From positions 2,584,501 to 2,648,500 of the forward strand of contig NZ_CP022889.1 in NCBI RefSeq assembly GCF_002269345.1: DNA of 64,000 nt, given 5' to 3'. Position numbers and translations under genes: made by a program. The notes under the pieces were generated by a model. That model worked only from the letters and a program-made list of their open reading frames with translations, was not told the DNA's origin and searched no databases. How positions within the stretch are numbered: position 1 is the first letter of the stretch; each line of letters begins with the position of its first letter. This document shows, one piece after another, positions 26,943 to 33,716 of the stretch. Source of the DNA: Tsuneonella mangrovi. GTDB taxonomy: Bacteria > Pseudomonadota > Alphaproteobacteria > Sphingomonadales > Sphingomonadaceae.

Positions 26943-27881
26943 ATGCACGATACCCGCAAGGAACGGTACAAGAAGGTCGCCTACTACCCCGGCTGCGCGC
27001 TGGAGGGGTCGGGCCAGCCGTACGATATTTCCACCCGCGCGGTGGGCAAGAAGCTCGGCCTCGAACTGGTCGACGTGAAGGACTGGAACTGTTGCGGTGC
27101 GATGGAGGTCAAGAACATCGATCCCGAAGTGCAGACCTATCTCTCTTCGCGGGTGATGAGCCAGGCCAAGCACAAGAACAAGGCCGACGTGGTGATGGCA
27201 CCGTGCAACGGCTGCTACCACAACCTCAAGAAGGCCGAACACGACATCGCGCAGAAGCCGAAGTCGAAGGAAGTGGTGGAGAAAATCTCCGCCAAGGCCG
27301 GGCACGAAGCCTACCAGCCGGGCGAGATCGAGACGATCCACGCGCTTGACTGGATCAAGTGGGGCTTTGGCGAGGAAGAGCTCAAGGCCAAGATCAAGGG
27401 CGGGCTCAAGGGCCTGAAGATCGCCAACTACTACGGCTGCATGTACACCCGGCCGCGCCACATCTTTCCGGAGAAGGGCAAGGGCGGCGACAGCGAGAGC
27501 CTGACGAAGCCGCACTACATGGACGACCTGCTGGCGGTTGCCGGGGCGGAGAACGTCGATTTCCCGCTCAAGACCGCGTGCTGCGGCGGGGCGCACACGC
27601 TGTCGGATTCGGACATGTCGACCAAGCTGGTGCTCAATATCCTCGAGGCGGCGGAAGCGGCGGGTGCGGAAGTGATTGCAACCGAATGCCCGACTTGCCA
27701 CTCGGGGCTGGAGATGCACCAGATCCGTGCGCTCAAGCGGCTGTCGAAGGATACCAACGTCAAGGTGATCTACTTCACCCAGCTGCTCGGCCTCGCGATG
27801 GGGCTTTCACCGCGAAAGGTCGGGCTCAACGCCAACGTTTCGCAGTCGATCCCGCTGTTGAAAGCGAAGGGGATCGTCTGA
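26943..27881 (+). CDS. shdrB2: sHdrB2, CCG-domain subunit
   Basis: HdrB-like subunit of 312 aa with two CCG domains. The first holds YYPGCALEG (C18), DWNCCGAME (C50/C51) and APCNGCYHN (C88/C91). The second holds YYGCMYTRP, KTACCGGAHT and TECPTCHSG. These are the ligands of the two noncubane 4Fe-4S clusters that cleave disulfides in methanogen HdrB, so the full set is preserved here. That makes sHdrB2 the best candidate for the site that handles lipoamide-bound sulfur. The start is 9 bp after shdrC2. Confidence 0.92.
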   Translation: MHDTRKERYKKVAYYPGCALEGSGQPYDISTRAVGKKLGLELVDVKDWNCCGAMEVKNIDPEVQTYLSSRVMSQAKHKNKADVVMAPCNGCYHNLKKAEHDIAQKPKSKEVVEKISAKAGHEAYQPGEIETIHALDWIKWGFGEEELKAKIKGGLKGLKIANYYGCMYTRPRHIFPEKGKGGDSESLTKPHYMDDLLAVAGAENVDFPLKTACCGGAHTLSDSDMSTKLVLNILEAAEAAGAEVIATECPTCHSGLEMHQIRALKRLSKDTNVKVIYFTQLLGLAMGLSPRKVGLNANVSQSIPLLKAKGIV

Positions 27882-27883
27882 CG

Positions 27884-28333
27884 ATGCGCAGCATCACCGA
27901 AATCGAGCAGTGGCTCAATTCGGGTGAACGCGTGCCGACAGCGCTCGGTCATGCCGAGCAGCTGCTCGTCGCGGGCGAGGAAGTGCTGGAGAACTGGATC
28001 TTGGCGCACGGCGGGAAGCCGACCCGCGACACGCGCGAAGGGTTCCGCCTGCTCGCGCTGCATCGACAGGGCGCAAAGGGCGATCCCAGTTTCAATGCCT
28101 GCCGCGAAACCTGCCGCGAACTGGCGTATCATTACAATCTCATTCGCTACGCCGAAAATGCGGACAACGATGCCACCACGATCGCGATGATGCGCCTCGT
28201 GACAAAGCATCTCGTGCTGTTTATCGGCGGAAAGCTGCAGGAAGCGGGGTTGGGGGATTTTTGCTGTTCGTCCCGCCCGCGCCGAATGACACCTGACGAC
28301 ACCGTCGAACCCTTGGGAGCCGATCATGCCTAA
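27884..28333 (+). CDS. Small cysteine-containing protein between shdrB2 and lbpA, unknown
   Basis: Protein of 149 aa, helical and soluble, not recognised. It carries C73-x3-C77 (FNACRETCREL) and a vicinal pair Cys127-Cys128 (DFCCSSRPRR). The disordered-looking tail is coded in the stretch that overlaps the next ATG. The start is 2 nt after the shdrB2 stop, and the stop is 8 nt inside lbpA, so translation is linked to both. The position suggests work on LbpA or between LbpA and sHdrB2. The cysteines could carry sulfur or bind a metal; neither can be shown from sequence. Confidence 0.75.
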   Translation: MRSITEIEQWLNSGERVPTALGHAEQLLVAGEEVLENWILAHGGKPTRDTREGFRLLALHRQGAKGDPSFNACRETCRELAYHYNLIRYAENADNDATTIAMMRLVTKHLVLFIGGKLQEAGLGDFCCSSRPRRMTPDDTVEPLGADHA

Positions 28334-28766
28334 CGTACGCGGATGCAACCTGCCCGACGACCTGCTCTACGATGTGGAAAACCACATCTGGATCAAGGAA
28401 GAAGGCGACGGCAACATCAAGCTCGGGATGACCGCGGTCGCGACCGCGCTGGCGGGCGAACTCGTCGCATTCACGCCCAAGAAAGTCGGTAAGGAAATCA
28501 AACCGGGCAAGTCCTGCGCGATCGTCGAAAGCGGCAAGTGGGTCGGCCCTGCGAAGACAATGGCAGGTGGTGAGATCGTGGCGGTAAACGAGGCATTGGT
28601 CGCCCAGCCGAACCTTGCCAACGCCGATCCTTACGCAAACTGGATGGTGATCCTTGCGCCGGACGACTGGGATGGCGTAAAGGGCCAGCTCACTCCCGGC
28701 AGCGAGGTTGCCGGGCCATACGAGGCAAAGATGGCCGCCGACGGTTTCGAAGGCTGCGGTGGCTGA
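28326..28766 (+). CDS. lbpA: LbpA, lipoate-binding protein of the sHdr pathway
   Basis: GcvH-like protein of 146 aa whose lipoylated lysine, Lys71 in VESGKWVGP, replaces the ESVK motif of glycine-cleavage H protein. LbpA is essential for sHdr-based thiosulfate oxidation in Hyphomicrobium and is lipoylated by the sLpl/LipS pathway encoded 5 kb upstream. The fold signatures LGMTAVATALAGELVAF and ANADPYANWMVILAP are clear. Cys7, Cys64 and Cys144 are present. The start overlaps the previous ORF by 8 nt and the end overlaps the arsR-type gene by 8 nt. Confidence 0.93.
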   Translation: MPNVRGCNLPDDLLYDVENHIWIKEEGDGNIKLGMTAVATALAGELVAFTPKKVGKEIKPGKSCAIVESGKWVGPAKTMAGGEIVAVNEALVAQPNLANADPYANWMVILAPDDWDGVKGQLTPGSEVAGPYEAKMAADGFEGCGG

Positions 28767-29100
28767 CGGACGGGACAAGTCGAAAGTGGAACTACCGCTC
28801 GAGCGGATGCAGGAGAATGCCACGCAGGCTACCGGCCTGCTCAAGTCGATGGCCAACGAGTCGCGGCTGATGATCCTGTGCCTGCTGTCACAGCAGGAAA
28901 TGTCGGTCGGTGAGCTAGCGCAGCGGATCGAGCTCTCGCAGTCGGCGCTGTCGCAGCATCTCAGCATCCTGCGACGTGAGAAGCTGGTGAAGACCCGGCG
29001 CGAATCGCAGTTCGTGTGGTACTCGCTCGCCAGTGAAGAGGCCGAGCGCGTGGTCCACACGCTCTACGACATTTACTGCGCGGACTGCGAAATCGACTGA
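28759..29100 (+). CDS. shdrR: ArsR-family sulfane-sulfur regulator, sHdrR/SqrR-like
   Basis: Winged-helix repressor of 113 aa, last gene of the operon. GTG at 28759 overlaps the lbpA end and gives MADGRDKSKVELP. Cys41 (LMILCLLSQ) and Cys107 (YDIYCADC) sit at the numbers of the cysteine pair that forms a tetrasulfide bridge in SqrR; Cys110 is extra. The DNA helix reads ELSQSALSQHLSILRREKLV. Regulators of this group (SqrR, BigR, sHdrR) release DNA when sulfane sulfur appears. It is the natural candidate to bind the ATTAG-N6-CTAAT sites. Confidence 0.85.
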   Translation: MADGRDKSKVELPLERMQENATQATGLLKSMANESRLMILCLLSQQEMSVGELAQRIELSQSALSQHLSILRREKLVKTRRESQFVWYSLASEEAERVVHTLYDIYCADCEID

Positions 29101-29110
29101 CGCGCGCCTC

Positions 29111-29491
29111 CTAGAGGCAATGGATCAGCACCTTGATCCGCGCTTCGTGAAACACCTTCCACGCATCGAGCAGCGCAGCATCGGCTGACTCGGCTTCACT
29201 CGCCTGCGCGCGGACCGCTGCGTGCATCGCTGCGATCAGCGGCAACAATTGCTCTTTCAGCTCCCCGGTGCGCAGGTCTCCGGGTGTCCACCCGATGTAG
29301 AGTGCATCGTGCTGCAATTGGGCGAGATCGTCGCTTTCGATCGCCATGCCTTTCAGGCGTTGGACTTTGGCGAGATCTTCCTTTGCCAGGTGGCTCTGAA
29401 AATAGCTCTCCGCATTGTCGGCGATCGCTTCGAGATAGGTCTCGAGCGCGAGCGTGCGGTCCATTTCGGCCGATTGGCGATCCTGCGTCAC
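29111..29491 (-). CDS. Unrecognised soluble protein following tolC
   Basis: Protein of 126 aa, mostly helical and charged (MDRTLALETYLEAIADNAES … VFHEARIKVLIHCL), without signal peptide or known motif. One cysteine stands next to the C-terminus. The ATG overlaps the stop of the tolC gene by 4 nt, so it belongs to the leftward sqr–DUF2892–tolC unit. It converges with the shdrR-like gene 11 bp away. Function unknown. Confidence 0.6.
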   Translation of the reverse strand: MTQDRQSAEMDRTLALETYLEAIADNAESYFQSHLAKEDLAKVQRLKGMAIESDDLAQLQHDALYIGWTPGDLRTGELKEQLLPLIAAMHAAVRAQASEAESADAALLDAWKVFHEARIKVLIHCL

Positions 29492-30762
29492 GAGCCTGCC
29501 TTGCTGTCCATCCCGGTCACGCTACGCAGCGTGTAGGCGGCGGACAACAGGTTTCCTTCCGCACGGATGCGGGCGGTTTGTGCAGACAATGCCTCGCGCG
29601 ATGCGTCGAGCAGGGCGAGCTGCGGCTTGGCCCCGGCCTTTACTTCGAACTGCGTGCTGCGCAGTGCGTTCTGGGTCGCGGCGGCGCGCTTCTCGGTGGC
29701 GACGACCATTGCCCGCGCAGCCTGCACGGCTTCGTAGCTTTGCACTGCTTGCACTTTCACGTTTTGCTCGGCGAGCCGGGCATCGGCAGCTGCGGCGCGG
29801 GCATCGGCTTCGGCCTTGGACACTTTCGCGCCAACCCGGCCACCGGTGAAGAATTTCCATTGCCCGCGCAGGCCAACACTGGCGCTGTCGGCCTTGTACC
29901 CGGGGAAGAACTGGTCGCGTACGGTCGATGCCTCGGCATAGGCGCCGATCGTCGGCATGCGGTCCGCCTTGGCCGAGCGGACCCCCGCGTCGGCCATTTC
30001 CGCTGCCTTGCGGGCCTGCGCCAGCTGTGGGTTGCTCGCGACCGCCATCTGCGCGGCCTGGTCGGACGAGGCCGGAACCGGCGGGGCAGGGGGCAAGGCA
30101 TCGTCAGGGGAGACTGGCTGCCCTGCCAGCCCCTCCAGCTGCGTTTCTGCCGCCTTGAGGTTGCCGCTCGCTCCGGCGAGGCCCGCCTGTGCCTCTGCCA
30201 ACCGCGCTTCGGCCTGGGCTACATCGGTCGAAGTGGCCGAGCCGACCTTGTACATCAACCTGGCGTTGCGGAGCACTTCCTGCAGCATCTCGGCCATCGC
30301 GCTGTAGCTGGCGACTTCGCGCTTCGCGGCAACGGCCTGCGTATAGGCAGCGATCACTTGCAGCCGCAGGTCTAGCATTGCGGCATCGACCCCGATGGCG
30401 GCGATCTGCTGGCCGACCTTTGCCTGGTCGATCGCCGCGTTCACGCGTCCGCCGGTATAGAGCGGTAGCTCGATCCCGACCTGTGCCGCGCGCGGCTCGA
30501 CGTTGTCGGCGGGCAAGGCAAAAAAGCCCTGCGGATCGATCCGCCCCCACCCGATCTGTCCTTGCACGCTGGCGGAAGGGGCGCGTTCCGCGCGCGCCTG
30601 GGCGACGGTGGCGTCGGCAGCGTCCTCCCGCGCACGCGCGGCCTCAAGTGCCGGTGAATGCGCGATGGCGGCTGCCAGCGTCTCGTCGAGCGACTGCGCG
30701 GACGCGGGTTGCGCGAGTGCAATCGCCGAGAGCGCGGCAAGGGAAATCAGCGGTCTGTGCAT
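29488..30762 (-). CDS. TolC-family outer membrane efflux protein
   Basis: Outer membrane channel of 424 aa for a tripartite RND pump. The signal peptide MHRPLISLAALSAIALAQPASA is followed by two similar Ala/Gln-rich helical repeats typical of TolC (ARAREDAADATVAQARAERA; VQAVQSYEAVQAARAMVVAT). The adaptor and pump that it would complete are coded divergently at 32.7–37.0 kb. It lies 7 bp after the DUF2892 gene in a leftward unit headed by the SQR-like gene. Confidence 0.88.
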   Translation of the reverse strand: MHRPLISLAALSAIALAQPASAQSLDETLAAAIAHSPALEAARAREDAADATVAQARAERAPSASVQGQIGWGRIDPQGFFALPADNVEPRAAQVGIELPLYTGGRVNAAIDQAKVGQQIAAIGVDAAMLDLRLQVIAAYTQAVAAKREVASYSAMAEMLQEVLRNARLMYKVGSATSTDVAQAEARLAEAQAGLAGASGNLKAAETQLEGLAGQPVSPDDALPPAPPVPASSDQAAQMAVASNPQLAQARKAAEMADAGVRSAKADRMPTIGAYAEASTVRDQFFPGYKADSASVGLRGQWKFFTGGRVGAKVSKAEADARAAAADARLAEQNVKVQAVQSYEAVQAARAMVVATEKRAAATQNALRSTQFEVKAGAKPQLALLDASREALSAQTARIRAEGNLLSAAYTLRSVTGMDSKAGS

Positions 30763-30769
30763 CGAATTC

Positions 30770-30973
30770 TCAGCGGAAAGCGCAGCCTTCCTTCACGCCA
30801 AACTTTGCGAAGATCATCGCCGCCGGGCAAAACCCGGTGAAGCTTGCCTGGAGCATATTGAGCCCGGCGAAGATCGTCAGCGCGATCCACCACGGATTGA
30901 CGGTAACCGACAGCACGGCACCCACGAGCACCACGATACCGGCAAAGGCGAGTACGGCACGATCGAGATTCAT
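30770..30973 (-). CDS. DUF2892 (YgaP-like) small membrane protein
   Basis: Protein of 67 aa with two membrane segments (LDRAVLAFAGIVVLVGAVLS; WWIALTIFAGLNMLQASFTG) and the family ending FTGFCPAAMIFAKFGVKEGC. DUF2892 is fused to rhodanese in YgaP and often stands next to sulfide-oxidation genes; a part in sulfur or thiocyanate movement across the membrane has been proposed for the family. Cysteines at CPAA and GCAFR are conserved features. It lies between sqr and tolC, 17 and 7 bp away. Confidence 0.85.
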   Translation of the reverse strand: MNLDRAVLAFAGIVVLVGAVLSVTVNPWWIALTIFAGLNMLQASFTGFCPAAMIFAKFGVKEGCAFR

Positions 30974-30989
30974 TTCCTGGTCTCCTTTT

Positions 30990-32270
30990 TCAGTTCATTT
31001 CCAGCTTCTTGATGCCCATTGCGTGCATCGCGAGCTTTTCGAAGAACGGTTCGCTCTGGCCTTTGCGCACCTTGCGCAGGAAGTACTTTTCGAAGCCGAT
31101 CTTAGCCAAGTGGACCCACTTGCCTTCAGACGCCCAGTTGGTGTTGCGCGGGGGAATTTGCGGCTTGGCAATGAAGGCCACGCCGCCGTCACCGAAGTCG
31201 GCGAGGCACACCGCATTCCACGTCGCTTCGTGGGTCGTCTCCTGTCCTGCGTGGAGCTCTTTCAGGTTTTCCGCGACCGCAGTGACCATGCTTTCGATCA
31301 TGAACCCGGTCTTGGGTACGCCCACCGGCAGCGGGGTCGGCCCGGTCGGCGGGATCGCGATGCACACGCCGAGCCCGAACACGTTCTGGTACTTGGGATT
31401 GCGCTGGTGCTTGTCGACGATCACGAAGCCGCGCGGGTTGACGAGTCCTTCGAGCCCCATCAGTGCGGGCACGCCGCGGAACGGCGGCATCAGCATGCAC
31501 CAGCCGAAATCGAGGTCGTGGGTCTTTTTCTCACTACCGTCTTCGTTGACCTCGACCATGTGGATCGTGCCTTCATCGACGCTGGCGACCTTGGCGTTGG
31601 TGATCCACTTGATGTGGCGATCACGCATTTCGCTTTCGAGCATGCCTTTGGTGTCGCCCACCCCGTCCAGGCCGAGGTGGCCGATATAGGGTTCGGGCGT
31701 GACGAAGGTCATCGGCACCTTGTGGCGGATGCCGCGCCGCTTGAGCGCGGTGTCGAGCGTCATCGCCATCTCGTATGCCGGACCGTAGCAACTGGCACCT
31801 TGCGCCGCACCGACCACGATCGGGCGCGGATTGGCGCATAGTTCTTCGAACTTGGCGTGGGCTTGTGCGGCGCTGGCGGTCTCGCAGATCGAGACGGTGT
31901 TGCGTTCGGGGCCGAAGCCTTCGATCTCATCCCATGCGAGGTCGGGACCCGTTGCAATTACAAGATAATCGTAATCGATCGAGGTGCCGTCGCCGAGGTC
32001 CATGCGGTTCTCGTCCGGGTGGACTCGCGTCGCGCCAGAGCCATTGAAGCCGATACCCTGCTTGGCCATGATCGGGGGCAGGTTGACCCGGATCGCCTCG
32101 GGCTCGCGCCAGCCGACCGCGACCCACGGGTTCGAAGGGACGAACCAGTAGTCATCCCCCTTGTTGACCACGGTAACGCGCGCCTTCCCCTTCAGTGCAG
32201 CGCGAATTTCGTAAGCGGCGATGGTCCCCCCAAGGCCTGCTCCGAGCACGACGACGTGCGACTCAGCCAT
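30990..32270 (-). CDS. sqr: Sulfide:quinone oxidoreductase-like flavoprotein
   Basis: FAD enzyme of 426 aa, peripheral on the inner membrane, that would oxidize sulfide to sulfane sulfur and reduce quinone. It shows the FAD motif VVLGAGLGGTIAAYE (7–21), YDYLVIATG, and the cysteines Cys129, Cys161 and Cys355. These repeat the 32 and 194 residue spacing of the catalytic triad of Rhodobacter SQR (127, 159, 353). The C-terminal amphipathic stretch (WVHLAKIGFEKYFLRKVRKG) suits membrane binding. It heads a leftward unit and shares a divergent promoter with the rhodanese gene. A flavocytochrome-c-like subunit is the alternative, but no signal peptide or cytochrome partner is present. Confidence 0.82.
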   Translation of the reverse strand: MAESHVVVLGAGLGGTIAAYEIRAALKGKARVTVVNKGDDYWFVPSNPWVAVGWREPEAIRVNLPPIMAKQGIGFNGSGATRVHPDENRMDLGDGTSIDYDYLVIATGPDLAWDEIEGFGPERNTVSICETASAAQAHAKFEELCANPRPIVVGAAQGASCYGPAYEMAMTLDTALKRRGIRHKVPMTFVTPEPYIGHLGLDGVGDTKGMLESEMRDRHIKWITNAKVASVDEGTIHMVEVNEDGSEKKTHDLDFGWCMLMPPFRGVPALMGLEGLVNPRGFVIVDKHQRNPKYQNVFGLGVCIAIPPTGPTPLPVGVPKTGFMIESMVTAVAENLKELHAGQETTHEATWNAVCLADFGDGGVAFIAKPQIPPRNTNWASEGKWVHLAKIGFEKYFLRKVRKGQSEPFFEKLAMHAMGIKKLEMN

Positions 32271-32295
32271 GACATCTCTCCTCGCGATTTGAAGC

Positions 32296-32324
32296 TTGAC
32301 TGCTAAAACATATACACGATATGG
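32296..32324. promoter_or_regulatory. sqr/rhodanese divergent promoter with ACATATACA element
   Basis: TTGACT at 32296 can serve as a -35 for the rhodanese side. ACATATACA (32308–32316) lies in the spacer, and CATAT-N5-ATATG (32309–32323) forms an inverted repeat. The same nine bases occur after a TTGACG at 38478, which suggests one regulator for both sites. The gap between the divergent starts is 80 bp. Confidence 0.5.
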
Positions 32325-32350
32325 GCAAGTAAATAATCGAAAGGTTCAAA

Positions 32351-32680
32351 ATGTTCGGATTCGGAAAGTCCAAGGCCATCCGCGATATCGCCCCGGGCGT
32401 GCTCCACGACATGGTGCTCGACAAGCGGGCGGTGGTCGTGGACGTGCGCGAACCGGGCGAATACGCCGCTGGCCATATTCCCGGAGCGATCAACCTGCCG
32501 CTCTCACGGTTCGACCCTTCCCAGTTGCCCGATGCGAAGGGCAGGACCATAGTGCTCAACTGTGCGGGGGGAGTCCGCTCGGCCAAAGCCCTTAAGATGT
32601 GCCCCGACGAGGTCGCAGATGCGCACCTGCAAGGGGGGATGGGTGCGTGGAACCGCGCAGGTCTCCCGATCGAGCGATAG
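32351..32680 (+). CDS. Single-domain rhodanese (sulfurtransferase)
   Basis: Cytoplasmic rhodanese-like protein of 109 aa. VVVDVREPGEYAAGHIPGAI is the family core, and the active-site loop is Cys71-AGGVRS, a normal six-residue loop for sulfur substrates. It would move sulfane sulfur made by the divergently coded SQR to a thiol acceptor. It is the first gene of the rightward unit rhodanese–adaptor–pump–thioredoxin, with 7 bp to the adaptor gene. The start follows AAAGG. Confidence 0.9.
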   Translation: MFGFGKSKAIRDIAPGVLHDMVLDKRAVVVDVREPGEYAAGHIPGAINLPLSRFDPSQLPDAKGRTIVLNCAGGVRSAKALKMCPDEVADAHLQGGMGAWNRAGLPIER

Positions 32681-32687
32681 GTTCGCG

Positions 32688-33716
32688 ATGCACAAGTCTT
32701 TTACCCTGATTGCACTGGCTGCCGGACTTGCGCTGGCATCGTGCGGCGGCGCGGACGAGAGAGCCACGCCAATTGGAAATGCGACCCAGCGCCCGTCGCT
32801 GGTCCTGCGCCAGCTCGATGTGCCGAACTGGACCTCGGTGAGTGCGGAAGTCTCGACTGTCGACCAGGCCAAGGCGCTGGCGCGCATTCAGGGCGTTTTG
32901 ACCTCGCTTTCGGTGACCGACGGCGACTACGTCAAGAAGGGTCAGGTGATCGGCCGCATCGTCGATAGCCAGCTGGGCTACCAGGCCGGAGCCTACGGCG
33001 CGCAAGCCGCGGCCGCACAGGCACAAGCGGCGCAGGCGCAGGCGGAGCTCGAACGCTCCAAGTATCTCTACGACAACGAGGTTTATGCCAAGGCGCGGCT
33101 CGAACAGGCGCAGGCCGCTGCCAGCGCTGCGCAGGCGCAAGTCAACGCTGCGCGCCAGCAGCAAAAGGCTGTCGGTGCAGTTGCGGGGCAGGGCGCAGTG
33201 CTTGCCCCGGCGACCGGCCGGGTGCTGGCTGCAGATATTCCGGCAGGCTCCCCGGTCGCGCCGGGGATGGTGATCGCCATCGTCACTTCGGGCCCGGTCG
33301 TGTTGCGGCTCGATATTCCCGAATCGCTTGCGACCAAGATCCATCCGGGCAGCGCGGTGCGCGTGACCGGCGAGGATGGGCAAGTGCTTACCGGCGCAAT
33401 TGCCAAGGTCTATCCTGCCGTCAGCGGCGGGCAGGTTCGGGCCGATGCCAATGTGGCGGGCATTGATGCGAAGCTAATCGGACGGCGGCTTGCGGCGGAG
33501 GTCGACAGCGGCGCACAGAAGGCGCTGGTCGTACCCGCCGACTACATCGCGACGCGCTTCGGGGTCGACTACGTAACCGTGAAGCCCAAGAGCGGCGAGC
33601 CCGCGACCGTGCCAGTGCAGACCGCGCCTTCGGGCGAGGCCGGCAAGGTCGAAATCCTGTCCGGGGTCGCCGCAGGCGAAACGTTGCTCAAGCCGCTCCC
33701 CGGGGACGCCGGGTGA
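32688..33716 (+). CDS. RND efflux periplasmic adaptor lipoprotein
   Basis: Membrane fusion protein of 342 aa that joins the RND pump to TolC. The ATG at 32688 gives a lipoprotein signal with lipobox LASC (residues 16–19), so it is anchored in the membrane. It contains a lipoyl/barrel-sandwich part (VLTSLSVTDGDYVKKGQVIG), a coiled-coil hairpin rich in Ala/Gln (GAYGAQAAAAQAQAAQAQAE) and the returning half (VLAPATGRVLAADIPAGSPV). The stop overlaps the GTG start of the pump gene by 4 nt. Substrate unknown; the sulfur-gene setting is the only clue. Confidence 0.9.
   Translation: MHKSFTLIALAAGLALASCGGADERATPIGNATQRPSLVLRQLDVPNWTSVSAEVSTVDQAKALARIQGVLTSLSVTDGDYVKKGQVIGRIVDSQLGYQAGAYGAQAAAAQAQAAQAQAELERSKYLYDNEVYAKARLEQAQAAASAAQAQVNAARQQQKAVGAVAGQGAVLAPATGRVLAADIPAGSPVAPGMVIAIVTSGPVVLRLDIPESLATKIHPGSAVRVTGEDGQVLTGAIAKVYPAVSGGQVRADANVAGIDAKLIGRRLAAEVDSGAQKALVVPADYIATRFGVDYVTVKPKSGEPATVPVQTAPSGEAGKVEILSGVAAGETLLKPLPGDAG

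Noticed and set aside
21725-27881. Methanogen-type or electron-bifurcating HdrABC
   Set aside because: The compact HdrA, duplicated C/B pairs, hyp gene, DsrE3 and LbpA identify the sulfur-oxidizing sHdr type instead.
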